Source of the DNA: Corynebacterium jeikeium
GTDB taxonomy: Bacteria > Actinomycetota > Actinomycetes > Mycobacteriales > Mycobacteriaceae
Assembly: GCA_003955985.1 (NCBI GenBank)
Contig: CP033784.1
Location: 620,001-684,000 of the forward strand
Length of the DNA: 64,000 nt
Direction of reading: 5' to 3'
The position numbers were made by a program, and so were the translations under genes. A model generated the notes under the pieces. The model had not been told where the DNA came from, made no database searches, and saw only the letters and a program-made list of their open reading frames with translations. Positions 7,864-15,541 of the stretch are shown here, piece by piece (the first letter of the stretch is position 1; every line of letters begins with the position of its first letter).

Positions 7864-9128
7864 CACCCCCAGTGAGTGAAAATCCGGAACTGCGACTAAA
7901 AGATTCCAAGGGCAACCCCCTGGTTATTGCGGTTATTGACGCACACACCAGCCACTGGTTGTCGCCATCCGAGGTCATTCAGGCCGCAGCAATTGTCCCG
8001 GACGACTCCCGCGATCCTGTCGACCTTGCGCTAAAGGTCAGCTTGCGTCGTCGTCGTGACGATCTTTTCCACCTCGACGGCACGCCACTGATGAAACTGA
8101 CCCCGGATTCCTACGACCCGGCGACGCCTGACCGCCGTTACTCCATTGCCAAGGTGCACGGCCTCAACATTGCGGATCAAACGGTCGATGTCGCCATCAT
8201 GCGCGGTGAATTGAATGCGGTCGTTGAGGCATCCACGATGTCCCGTGAGGAAGGCGTTCTACTTCGTCGTAACGCGAACATGCATCATGGTCGCGGGCAC
8301 CGCAGCATGGGCGTCGCGCTTGCGCCCATTGACAAAGACGGAAATATCATCGGAGAGTTCATCTTCGAAGGATTCGTGGCAATGGGGCTGCGGAAACTCG
8401 ACGAGGCCATTGCGGAGAACAAGAAGGGCTCCGGTTCGTGGGTCGAGGTTCACCTGTGGGGATGGGCGCTGCGCGTTCAACATTGGTTGAACCTGGCGCT
8501 GATGTTGGTGATGACCTTTACTGGCTGGTACATCATGCAGCCCTATTTGACTGAGCGCACCTATGACGGCTCGGCCGCGGGATTCGCGATGGGATATGTC
8601 CGTTTCGCGCACTTCTTAGCCGGATTCCTATGGATCGCGGTGGGGCTATGGCGTGTCATTCTGCTGTTTGTTACCCACGACCGACAAACACGATGGCGTG
8701 CGCTATGGCCGATTTATAACAAGCAGGATGTTAAAGACCTCTGGCACACGATGCAGTACTACCTCTTCCTGCGCAAGGAAGGGCCGTTCTACTTCGCACA
8801 CAATCCGCTGCAGCAGCTGGCGTACACCGGCATTTACGCGATGTGTTTCATCCAGATGCTCACAGGTTTGTCGCTATACGCGATGATGGACCAGTCCAAC
8901 TGGTTCTTCCAGCTGTTGGCTATGCCCACGCACTGGATTGGCATCGGCTACTTCCGCCTGATTCACACAATCATCATGTACCTGATTTGGCTCTTCGCCA
9001 TCATTCACGTCTACCTGGTTATCCGCTCTGATGCGGTACACAACCACGGTGGTCTGTCCTCGATGATTGGTGGCTCTGTCTGGCTACCGCGCGGCACGCA
9101 ACCGGTTGACTCTCCACGCATTGGATAG
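7860..9128 (+). CDS. hyaC: Hydrogenase cytochrome b fused to a P-type ATPase N-domain-like region
   Basis: The C-terminal half (about 200-390) is a HyaC-type cytochrome b that passes electrons from the small subunit to the quinone pool. It has four membrane helices (about 205-225, 247-271, 318-342, 365-388) and candidate haem ligands His208, His251, His369 and His383. The N-terminal 180 residues are not part of normal HyaC. They resemble the nucleotide-binding domain of P-type ATPases: DPVDLAL (52-58), a YDPATPDRR segment matching the FxPxxxRR region, RGELN where KGAPE is expected, and GRGHRSMGVA followed by FEGFVAM. The phosphorylation motif DKTGT and TGES are absent. Family HyaC proteins are much shorter (about 230 residues). 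It overlaps hyaB by 4 nt, so it belongs to the structural operon. The cytochrome call is firm; the ATPase likeness is by eye. Confidence 0.88.
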   Translation: MTPPVSENPELRLKDSKGNPLVIAVIDAHTSHWLSPSEVIQAAAIVPDDSRDPVDLALKVSLRRRRDDLFHLDGTPLMKLTPDSYDPATPDRRYSIAKVHGLNIADQTVDVAIMRGELNAVVEASTMSREEGVLLRRNANMHHGRGHRSMGVALAPIDKDGNIIGEFIFEGFVAMGLRKLDEAIAENKKGSGSWVEVHLWGWALRVQHWLNLALMLVMTFTGWYIMQPYLTERTYDGSAAGFAMGYVRFAHFLAGFLWIAVGLWRVILLFVTHDRQTRWRALWPIYNKQDVKDLWHTMQYYLFLRKEGPFYFAHNPLQQLAYTGIYAMCFIQMLTGLSLYAMMDQSNWFFQLLAMPTHWIGIGYFRLIHTIIMYLIWLFAIIHVYLVIRSDAVHNHGGLSSMIGGSVWLPRGTQPVDSPRIG

Positions 9129-9135
9129 GAGATCA

Positions 9136-9774
9136 TTGGGTAACGATAAGGTGTCCGACGCAGTCACCGGTGCTGATGCTGGCACTCCGTTGGTGACGGT
9201 TCTTGGCATCGGCAACCCCGTCATGGGCGACGACGGCATTGGTCTCGAGCTGCTGAGGCGCCTTGCCCCAGAACTGGAATCTGCAGGCATGGGGCAGACA
9301 ACGCAGGCCGGGGATTCTGCGCATCTGGTCTGGTCGCCCTCCAACCTCGATAATCCTGCGAACCTCGCCGGGCGAGGGGACGAATGGACGGGTGCGGTTG
9401 CCTACATCGATGGTGGCACCTGCGGTATGGAGTTGCTGCCCATCGTGCAGGAGGCCAAGAACCTATTGTTGCTCGACGCTCTCGCTGGTCCGGGGGATCC
9501 CGGTACCGTCGTCAAGCTCGTCGGTGACCAGATCCCTAGACTATTGGCGGCAAAGCTGTCCGCGCATCAGGTCGGCTTGCTGGATTTGCTCACCGCGGCG
9601 CGACTGCTGGGGCAGGAGCCTGAGCGCGTCGGTGTGGTGGGAGTGGTCTACGAGTCTGCCGACATGGTGGTGGGGCTCAGCAACACGGCACTTGGCGGCA
9701 TTGAGGAAGCGACTGAGGTTGCGCGTGAGCTCATCGACAGCTGGCTTGCCGACGAGCGCGACAGTGACGTCTAA
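9136..9774 (+). CDS. hyaD: Hydrogenase maturation endopeptidase (HyaD/HybD family)
   Basis: This nickel-sensing protease removes the C-terminal peptide of the large subunit after metal insertion. GIGNPVMGDDGIG contains the first metal-binding acidic residue, LLLLDAL the second and SAHQVGLLD the His, all expected for the family. Start TTG 9136 is preferred because AGGAG (9127-9131) lies 4 nt upstream; GTG 9151 is possible but far from any ribosome site. The open frame extends back into the cytochrome gene, which is unlikely to be used. Length (212 residues) is greater than usual because of an insertion of about 40 residues (SPSNLDNPANLAG and onwards) before the second metal residue. It is convergent with hypA2. 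Confidence 0.88.
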   Translation: MGNDKVSDAVTGADAGTPLVTVLGIGNPVMGDDGIGLELLRRLAPELESAGMGQTTQAGDSAHLVWSPSNLDNPANLAGRGDEWTGAVAYIDGGTCGMELLPIVQEAKNLLLLDALAGPGDPGTVVKLVGDQIPRLLAAKLSAHQVGLLDLLTAARLLGQEPERVGVVGVVYESADMVVGLSNTALGGIEEATEVARELIDSWLADERDSDV

Positions 9775-10121
9775 CCCTCGCCCTCAGCGCTGACCTCAAT
9801 ACTGGAGATTTCAAACTCGCGGCCGTGCCGCAAATCCGCAGTTGGGGTGCCGCAGACAGGGCAGGTTAGAGCATAGAATTCATCAATTTCATGCTCAGCC
9901 TCGCAGGTGGGGCAGTAGACCGTCGAGACAATGAGCTCGGCATCTAACTCGGCGCCCTCACACTGCGTCGCGGCACTGGCCACAGGCCATGCGGCGATGA
10001 GGGAATCGTAGACGACCCCGGAGCGGTCGCCCACACGCATTGACACCTTTGTCACGGTACGTCCCGGGCAGACCTCGGCAATCTTTTCCACCACGCTGGT
10101 CAACAATCCAAGCTCATGCAC
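9771..10121 (-). CDS. hypA: HypA, nickel insertion accessory protein (copy 2)
   Basis: This is a second HypA homologue, 116 residues. GTG 10121 is chosen because it gives the essential N-terminus Met-His-Glu (MHELGLLTSVVEKI); an in-frame ATG at 10130 would add three residues and bury the nickel-binding His. The zinc domain is canonical, with CPTC and CPVC, unlike the CAHGH variant in copy 1. The two copies are clearly diverged, so they are not a recent duplication. The gene is convergent with the protease gene (4-nt overlap) and divergent from the large-subunit paralogue (about 50 nt between starts). It may serve that paralogue rather than HyaB. No ribosome site is seen. Confidence 0.88.
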   Translation of the reverse strand: MHELGLLTSVVEKIAEVCPGRTVTKVSMRVGDRSGVVYDSLIAAWPVASAATQCEGAELDAELIVSTVYCPTCEAEHEIDEFYALTCPVCGTPTADLRHGREFEISSIEVSAEGEG

Positions 10122-10170
10122 AGATACCATTATGGCGAAGCACTCAGCGCGAAGGAGGCGCAGGCGGACC

Positions 10171-11508
10171 ATGTCATCCAAATCCGTTCCGGTTACCCAG
10201 CACATCCAGCTCGATGAGCTTGTTGACCCATTCGAGGCACGACTGGATGTCTATCGCGATGACAACGGCGCCATCACACAGGTGTCCTTCGACCTTTCAG
10301 GGCTGCCGCGTATCGACGGGATGCTCGTGGGCAAGCAGGCATTAGATGTGCCAGATATCACCAAGCGGCTGTGTGGCCTGTGCCCGGTTGTGCATCATCT
10401 TGCAGGTGTACGGGCGGTGGAGGACCTCTACGGGATTTCCGATATTCCCCGCACCGCACAGTTGATTCGAGAGCTGCTGGCGGCCGGGTCGGCCTTGGAT
10501 AATCTAGCGACCAAGTTTGTGGCCGCCGACCGCGAGGGGGCGCGGGCAATGAAGCGTGCGGGAAAAGCTCTGATGCGTGCAGCGGGGGCACCGTCGCACT
10601 TCCCGGATGTCGCCGTCCCCGGCGGTGTGCGCGCGGCAGTGGATAAGACGCTTGTTTCTGAGGCCGAAAGTGCTCTGGAGGCGCTGGCTGAGACGGCGGT
10701 AATCAAGGAAGTGGAGCTTCTTGCCGCCCCCGATGCTTCTGATGCTTGGACGGATACTTTTGACGGTCTCGACGTCGCAGTCGTCGACGCTGACGGTGAA
10801 CTTGCTCCGCTGGGAAATTACCTGGCAGTCGCGCGGCACGACACCGATACCGCAGCGCAGATTTTCCCGGCTGCTGATTGGCCTACACGTGTTCGGGAAT
10901 CCCGTCCGGGCGATGCCGCTCCCAGGCCGGTGTTTGATGCCTCGAAGGAGCTGGGCAAGGATGGTTGTGAAGGTCAGCGGGCAGATTTTTACCGGGTGGG
11001 GCCGGTCTCCAGGCAGGTTGTCGTCGATAAGCGTGGAATCAGCCCACGCGACGCCCAACGCCAGCTTCTCGCCGACACCGTGGCCTGGGCGAAGCGGGTG
11101 CTTGCCGACGGGGAGCTGCTCGGCGACCATGTGTGCAATCCGAATGCTGCGACGGCGATTGAGAATGCTGACTTTGAAGGACATCGCAGTGGTGTCGGGA
11201 TGATTGACGGGCCACGTGGGCTGTTAGTGCATCGTTATACGGCAGGAGCTGACGGCATCATTACGGATTGTCAGATTATGACACCGACTGCGCAGAATGA
11301 ACCCTGGCTGACGCGTATGCTTACCGAGCAGCTGTGCGGTGGCGGGGAGACTGCGGGGGTCGAGAAGTCGATTTGGGCCGCTGATCCGTGCCTACCGTGT
11401 AGTTCGGCACCTGCGGGAGTGATGACATTCACGATGCAGGAACATGCCGGTGCACCTGCGGACAATATAACAACGGATAGCCCTGGTTCGGCGGACGCCC
11501 GACTGTAG
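10171..11508 (+). CDS. Orphan [NiFe]-hydrogenase large-subunit paralogue
   Basis: The 445-residue protein is a shortened relative of hydrogenase large subunits. The N-terminal ligand motif RLCGLCPVVH is complete, and the C-terminal DPCLPC is complete except that the His three residues later (DPCxxCxxH) is Ala. About 30 more residues follow, rich in Ala, Asp and Thr. Without that His, normal processing by the HyaD-type protease is not expected. No small subunit gene accompanies it. It may be a HupK/HoxV-like scaffold on which the Fe(CN)2CO group is assembled, or an enzyme using the HyaA subunit; the sequence cannot decide. An AAGGAGG lies 12 nt before ATG 10171; an upstream ATG at 10132 would overlap the divergent hypA2 promoter. 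hypC follows. Confidence 0.82.
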   Translation: MSSKSVPVTQHIQLDELVDPFEARLDVYRDDNGAITQVSFDLSGLPRIDGMLVGKQALDVPDITKRLCGLCPVVHHLAGVRAVEDLYGISDIPRTAQLIRELLAAGSALDNLATKFVAADREGARAMKRAGKALMRAAGAPSHFPDVAVPGGVRAAVDKTLVSEAESALEALAETAVIKEVELLAAPDASDAWTDTFDGLDVAVVDADGELAPLGNYLAVARHDTDTAAQIFPAADWPTRVRESRPGDAAPRPVFDASKELGKDGCEGQRADFYRVGPVSRQVVVDKRGISPRDAQRQLLADTVAWAKRVLADGELLGDHVCNPNAATAIENADFEGHRSGVGMIDGPRGLLVHRYTAGADGIITDCQIMTPTAQNEPWLTRMLTEQLCGGGETAGVEKSIWAADPCLPCSSAPAGVMTFTMQEHAGAPADNITTDSPGSADARL

Positions 11509-11529
11509 TGGAGAGGACGAAGTAACACG

Positions 11530-11790
11530 ATGTGTCTTGGAATTCCTGCCCGGGTTTTGGCAATCGCCGATGGTCCATTGCCGATGGCGACGGTGGATAT
11601 GGCGGGGCAGAAGCGGCAATGCTCGGCAATGTACGTGCCTGAGCTGGTGGCAGGTGATTGGGTGTTCGTCCAGAACGGGTTCATCATGAACGTGCTGGAC
11701 GAACAGGAGGCCAAGGAGGCCTTGGCCGCAATTGAGGAATATAACCTCATCGAACATGTCGCTGAGGTCTCCCCGAAGGGACGGGCCTAG
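11530..11790 (+). CDS. hypC: HypC/HupF, hydrogenase maturation chaperone
   Basis: HypC forms a complex with HypD in which the Fe(CN)2CO unit is built, then hands it to the apo large subunit. The protein starts MCLGIPARV, with the invariant Cys2, and has the normal small size (86 residues). It lies 21 nt after the large-subunit paralogue, so the two are probably one transcript and may work together, consistent with a scaffold role for the paralogue. Its end overlaps the LCP gene on the other strand by 4 nt; this is the right-hand end of the hydrogenase island. No hypD is seen in the window. Confidence 0.94.
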   Translation: MCLGIPARVLAIADGPLPMATVDMAGQKRQCSAMYVPELVAGDWVFVQNGFIMNVLDEQEAKEALAAIEEYNLIEHVAEVSPKGRA

Positions 11791-13373
11791 TTCACGCAGG
11801 TCACGCCGGCGGCGTCGATAGCGGGGCGATCTTCCTGCGGAATTGCCCCGCCTTCCTGGCCGATGACATCGCCATTGGAACCATCTTCGACTTCAGGCGC
11901 GGGTTCGGCACCGTCGCCCGAATCAGCGGCCATTCCCTCTGATGTCAATCCCGGGCCTTCGTAGTCACCGGCAATTGTCACTGAGATGTGGTGCGGGTCG
12001 AGGTATGGATCGTGGACAATCGGTACGCCACCGAGTGCCTCAGAGATGGCCTGCGCTGCCGGATCCTCTGGGTCAGCCGCATTGATCTGGCTGGAGGCAA
12101 CGCCGGCGAACTCAGCGTTGCCGACCTCGCCCTGGGTGTAGCCCTTTTCCGTTAAGAAACCTGAGACGCCGCTGGCCAAACCTTCAATGCCTGTGGCGTT
12201 GTAAACGCTGACCGTAGTTTCAGCCGCGTTGGGGTCAGCCTTCTTTTCGTCTTCTTCCTTCGCCGGAGCTTTTTCTTCCTTGGTGCCCAGCAGGGTCTCG
12301 AAGTACTTGTGAACCTGGCCCTTATCGATTGTGACCACCGACTCGCCATAGTCACCGACACCGTCAATCGAGGTCACCGGGATAGTTTCAAACTTCACGT
12401 TGCCACCACTGAGGCCCTGCATCTGGGTAGCAAATCCGGTGACATCCCAGTTGTCGTCGAGTACCACCGAGCGCTGGACAGCATTGCCCAGTTCAGACAG
12501 CTTCGCGGGATTAGACAGTGTGCCAGCGCCGAGCAGCTTATTGGTGAACGAGGCCATGAAGACCTGCTGGCGAGTAATTCGGTCGAGGTCACCGCGGGGC
12601 AGACCATGGCGTTGGCGGACGAATGAGAGCGCGTCGGCACCCTTCAACGTCTGTGAGCCCGCTGGGAAATCTGCACCCGAGAACTCGTCGTAGACAGCCT
12701 CATTCAGACATACATCGACACCGCCGATGGCGTCGGTGAGCAGGACGAAGCCGAGCAGGCCAACTTCTGCGTAGTGGTCAACGGTGATACCGCTGAGGTC
12801 GCTAATGGTTTCAATCAGAGCTCTGCGCCCGGCCTCAGTCGAGCGACGCTCAATATCTTCCGGCGAGGCCCCGCTTCCTGCGAGTTCCTCTTCCACCATT
12901 TGCTTTGTGTTGCCGTAGACACCATTAATCTTTGTGTTGCCTAGACGATTGGTGTGGACATAGGTATCGCGCGGAATGGAAATTGCCGTCGCTGAAGAAC
13001 CATCGGCAGGAACACGAATCACAATAATCGTGTCTGTATTCGTGGCTTCTTCGTCGCCGGCACGCAGAAGCTCAACTTCTTCCGGAGTCAGCGGGTTGCC
13101 CTGGGCATCGGTGCGGGAGTCGGAGCCGACGAGCAGAATATCGGTTGCACCGTCCTTCTCACTGCCTAGACCGAAGTCGCCACCCGAACCCAAGTTGTCG
13201 GTGGTCCTACCAAGTGTCCACCAGCCAACTGCGGAAATAACCAGGATAATGGCTGAGAGCAGCACAAGCGCATTGCGCAGCATCGGCGGCCAAGCTTGGG
13301 CTGTACTCTCTGCAGAGGACGGTGGCGCTTGAATATCGCGTGCGTGACGCGCGCGTGGCGTGTGGCTGCTCAA
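11787..13373 (-). CDS. LytR-CpsA-Psr (LCP) family cell-wall ligase with LytR_C domain
   Basis: LCP proteins attach arabinogalactan or other glycopolymers to peptidoglycan at the outer face of the membrane. A cytoplasmic N-terminus of about 30 residues is followed by one membrane helix (31-55), the LCP domain (DILLVGSDSRTD, SIPRDTY, KINGVYGN, RQRHGLPRGDLDRITRQQ), and a C-terminal LytR_C domain (TVSVYNATGIEGLASGV), ending in an acidic tail. TTG 13373 is preferred because AGAGGAG lies 7 nt upstream; the frame continues to an ATG at 13445 without a ribosome site. It is divergent from rmlD, the same arrangement as Rv3267/rmlD in M. tuberculosis, consistent with linking rhamnose-containing polymer to the wall. 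Confidence 0.92.
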   Translation of the reverse strand: MSSHTPRARHARDIQAPPSSAESTAQAWPPMLRNALVLLSAIILVISAVGWWTLGRTTDNLGSGGDFGLGSEKDGATDILLVGSDSRTDAQGNPLTPEEVELLRAGDEEATNTDTIIVIRVPADGSSATAISIPRDTYVHTNRLGNTKINGVYGNTKQMVEEELAGSGASPEDIERRSTEAGRRALIETISDLSGITVDHYAEVGLLGFVLLTDAIGGVDVCLNEAVYDEFSGADFPAGSQTLKGADALSFVRQRHGLPRGDLDRITRQQVFMASFTNKLLGAGTLSNPAKLSELGNAVQRSVVLDDNWDVTGFATQMQGLSGGNVKFETIPVTSIDGVGDYGESVVTIDKGQVHKYFETLLGTKEEKAPAKEEDEKKADPNAAETTVSVYNATGIEGLASGVSGFLTEKGYTQGEVGNAEFAGVASSQINAADPEDPAAQAISEALGGVPIVHDPYLDPHHISVTIAGDYEGPGLTSEGMAADSGDGAEPAPEVEDGSNGDVIGQEGGAIPQEDRPAIDAAGVTCVN

Positions 13374-13503
13374 ACCGGGGCTCCTCTTAAACCGTTTTTC
13401 GAAAATATAATTTGTGCTGCATGTCTGCGTGGGCATTCCACACATCGTGGAGGGCAGTAAGCGGCTGCGGAAACTACATAAACCTTAACCGTCCAACCGT
13501 GTG

Positions 13504-13563
13504 CGGTTGCACCTCAACACAGTGTCAATCCGTATCCGGTTACACCTCAACACAGTGTCAATC
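13504..13563. repeat. Direct repeat, two 27-nt copies with 33-nt period, between the LCP gene and rmlD
   Basis: Positions 13504-13530 and 13537-13563 are identical except for one base. Each copy contains ACACAGTGT, and read on the minus strand each contains TTGACA, a perfect -35 hexamer pointing towards the LCP gene. The repeat may be tandem promoter or operator elements for this divergent pair. Confidence 0.85.
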
Positions 13564-13574
13564 GTATCTACGAT
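13561..13574 (+). promoter_or_regulatory. Palindrome ATCGTA-TC-TACGAT just upstream of rmlD
   Basis: Perfect 6-nt arms with a 2-nt spacer. TACGAT (13569-13574) also fits a -10 box that would place transcription start at or next to ATG 13579, so rmlD may be leaderless and the palindrome may act as an operator on this promoter. Confidence 0.45.
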
Positions 13575-13578
13575 AGTG

Positions 13579-14565
13579 ATGAAGAAGAATATGTCCGAAA
13601 TTTCAGTCTCGCATTTCGCCACTCCTGGACCAACCCACAGCAACTCGCGGCGTCCCATTGTCGCCATAACTGGTGCGGCGGGACAGCTGGGTACTGCGCT
13701 TCAGTGTGATCCTTTTGCCGCCGATGTTGAGGTGCGCGCTCTCACTCGGGCACAGTTGGATATCACTGATTCGGCTGCTGTGGAGGCAACGCCTCTGCTT
13801 GACGACGTCGACATCATCATTAACGCGGCAGCGGCGACCGATGTCGATGGCGCAGAATCCGATCCCGGTTCGGCGCACCTTATCAATGCACTTGGACCGA
13901 AGTACTTGGCGGCTCGGGCGAAAAAGGAAGACGCGTATCTCATTCACATCTCCACCGACTATGTCTTTGGTGATGTAGCAATCGATGAGATGACGGGGCA
14001 GCGTCGAGCGCTGCGAGTTGATGATTTCACCGCGCCTCGGACTATGTACGGACGTACCAAGTTAGTGGGGGAGAGTAATGTGCATGATTCGGGTGCGCGT
14101 TTCGCTATTTTGCGCACGGCGTGGGTCTGGTCGGGGCCCACACAGCCGGAGGCCAAGGACTTCGTTTCCACGATGATTCGTCTGGCAGAGACGGCGACTG
14201 ACGACCAGGGCAACCCGGCAATTATTAAGGTCGTTGACGATCAGCACGGTAACCCCACCTTTGTTGGTGATCTCGCCGGGGCTATCTGGGAGTTGTCCGA
14301 ACGTGTGTTGTCTGAACCGAGCAGCGCACCGACCGGCACCTTCCATGTCACGGGCAGCGGTGAGGCGACATGGTTCGAGGTGGCTCGCGAAGTGTTTCGG
14401 CTCACCGGTCACGATCCGCAGCGTGTGGTGGCTTGTACCAGCAGTGAGTTCCCACGTCCGGCCCCACGTCCGGCCTGGTCCGTGTTGGATGGTTCGGCAT
14501 GGAGTGAGGTAGGTCTACATGCACTTCCGGAGTGGCAGGACACTTTGCGAGCAGTCCTGACCTAG
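13579..14565 (+). CDS. rmlD: dTDP-4-dehydrorhamnose reductase
   Basis: RmlD performs the last step of dTDP-L-rhamnose synthesis, reducing dTDP-4-keto-L-rhamnose with NAD(P)H. Rhamnose is needed for the linker joining arabinogalactan to peptidoglycan. The Rossmann nucleotide motif ITGAAGQLG, the STDYVFGD strand and the Y-x3-K pair in MYGRTKLVGE mark an extended short-chain reductase. ATG 13579 fits a leaderless start after TACGAT; ATG 13591 with GAAGAAG in front is the alternative. The frame continues upstream into the direct repeats, which is unlikely to be coding. Next is wbbL, whose start follows the stop by 11 nt. Confidence 0.92.
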   Translation: MKKNMSEISVSHFATPGPTHSNSRRPIVAITGAAGQLGTALQCDPFAADVEVRALTRAQLDITDSAAVEATPLLDDVDIIINAAAATDVDGAESDPGSAHLINALGPKYLAARAKKEDAYLIHISTDYVFGDVAIDEMTGQRRALRVDDFTAPRTMYGRTKLVGESNVHDSGARFAILRTAWVWSGPTQPEAKDFVSTMIRLAETATDDQGNPAIIKVVDDQHGNPTFVGDLAGAIWELSERVLSEPSSAPTGTFHVTGSGEATWFEVAREVFRLTGHDPQRVVACTSSEFPRPAPRPAWSVLDGSAWSEVGLHALPEWQDTLRAVLT

Positions 14566-14576
14566 GGTCTAGGTTT

Positions 14577-15500
14577 GTGATTGAAACCTCGAATTCCCCG
14601 CAACCCTCGCAGCTTCCGCTCGGTGTGGTCACCGTGACCTTTTCGCCCGGTGAGCACCTGAGCAAGCTGGTGGATTCGCTGGGCCCCGCCGCCAGTGCCT
14701 CCACGCGTCTGATTATGGCCGACAACGGCTCGACGGATGGTTCCGTGGAGAAGGAAGAAGCTCGGGCCAAGGAGACCGGAGCGGATGTTCAGCTTCTGCG
14801 CACCGGCGGCAACATTGGCTATGGCGCGGCCGCCAACCGTGGCATTGCGGAGCTGGGGCGGGCTCGCCGTGCTGGTGAAATCAATCCTGATTACGTCATG
14901 CTGGTCAACCCTGACGTGGTGTTTGCCCCTGGCGCAATCGATGTTCTGTTGGAATGCGCGCAGCGCAATCCCAAAGCTGGAGCGATTGGTCCGCTGATTC
15001 GCGAGGCGGATGGCAGCGTGTACCCGTCGGCACGCGCGGTTCCTAAACTTGTCAGCGGTATCGGACACGCGCTGCTTGCCGATATCTGGCCTACTAACCC
15101 TTTCTCACGTCACTACCGGGATGACACGGATATGGATCGTGAGCGATCGGCGGGATGGTTGTCGGGCGCATGCCTGCTGCTGCGGTGGGATGCGTTCGAC
15201 CAGATTGATGGCTTTGATACCCGCTACTTCATGTACATGGAGGACGTGGATTTGGGTGACCGACTGGGCAAGGCCGGTTGGAGCAATGTTTTCTGTCCCC
15301 GTGCAGAGATACGTCACGCGCAGGGACATTCTGCCAGTAAGCACCCGGAAATTACCGTAAAGGCCCATCACGAGTCGGCATACCGTTTTATGTCAGATCG
15401 CCTGCCGGGGCCGGCGCTGGCACCTGTGCGACTGGCATTGCGTTTGGGGCTGTTCCTGCGTGGCAAAGTCATAATCGCGGTCAAAAAGCGTAGGAATTAA
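14577..15500 (+). CDS. wbbL: Rhamnosyltransferase WbbL (glycosyltransferase family 2)
   Basis: WbbL adds L-rhamnose to the GlcNAc-pyrophosphoryl-decaprenol carrier, beginning the arabinogalactan linker at the inner membrane face. The GT2 fold starts at GVVTVTFSPG, with the nucleotide-binding ADNGSTDGS, the GGNIGYGAAANRG segment, a VNPDVVF acidic site and the catalytic-region MYMEDVDLGDRL. GTG 14577 is chosen since it falls just after the rmlD stop; an earlier GTG at 14532 lies inside rmlD. No good ribosome site is seen. The order LCP-rmlD-wbbL-manC matches M. tuberculosis Rv3267 to Rv3264c, which supports the assignment. Confidence 0.9.
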   Translation: MIETSNSPQPSQLPLGVVTVTFSPGEHLSKLVDSLGPAASASTRLIMADNGSTDGSVEKEEARAKETGADVQLLRTGGNIGYGAAANRGIAELGRARRAGEINPDYVMLVNPDVVFAPGAIDVLLECAQRNPKAGAIGPLIREADGSVYPSARAVPKLVSGIGHALLADIWPTNPFSRHYRDDTDMDRERSAGWLSGACLLLRWDAFDQIDGFDTRYFMYMEDVDLGDRLGKAGWSNVFCPRAEIRHAQGHSASKHPEITVKAHHESAYRFMSDRLPGPALAPVRLALRLGLFLRGKVIIAVKKRRN

Positions 15501-15541
15501 TTAACTGTTGGAATGATCCATCGAAGAAAGTTACCGATTTC

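Noticed and set aside
5941..7866. 641-codon open frame antisense to hyaA-hyaB
   Set aside because: It lies entirely opposite two certain genes, has no domain, and its composition is what the codon bias of hyaB produces on the other strand.
13504..13563. Possible CRISPR array before rmlD
   Set aside because: There are only two repeats with a 6-nt gap, no spacers of normal size and no cas genes.
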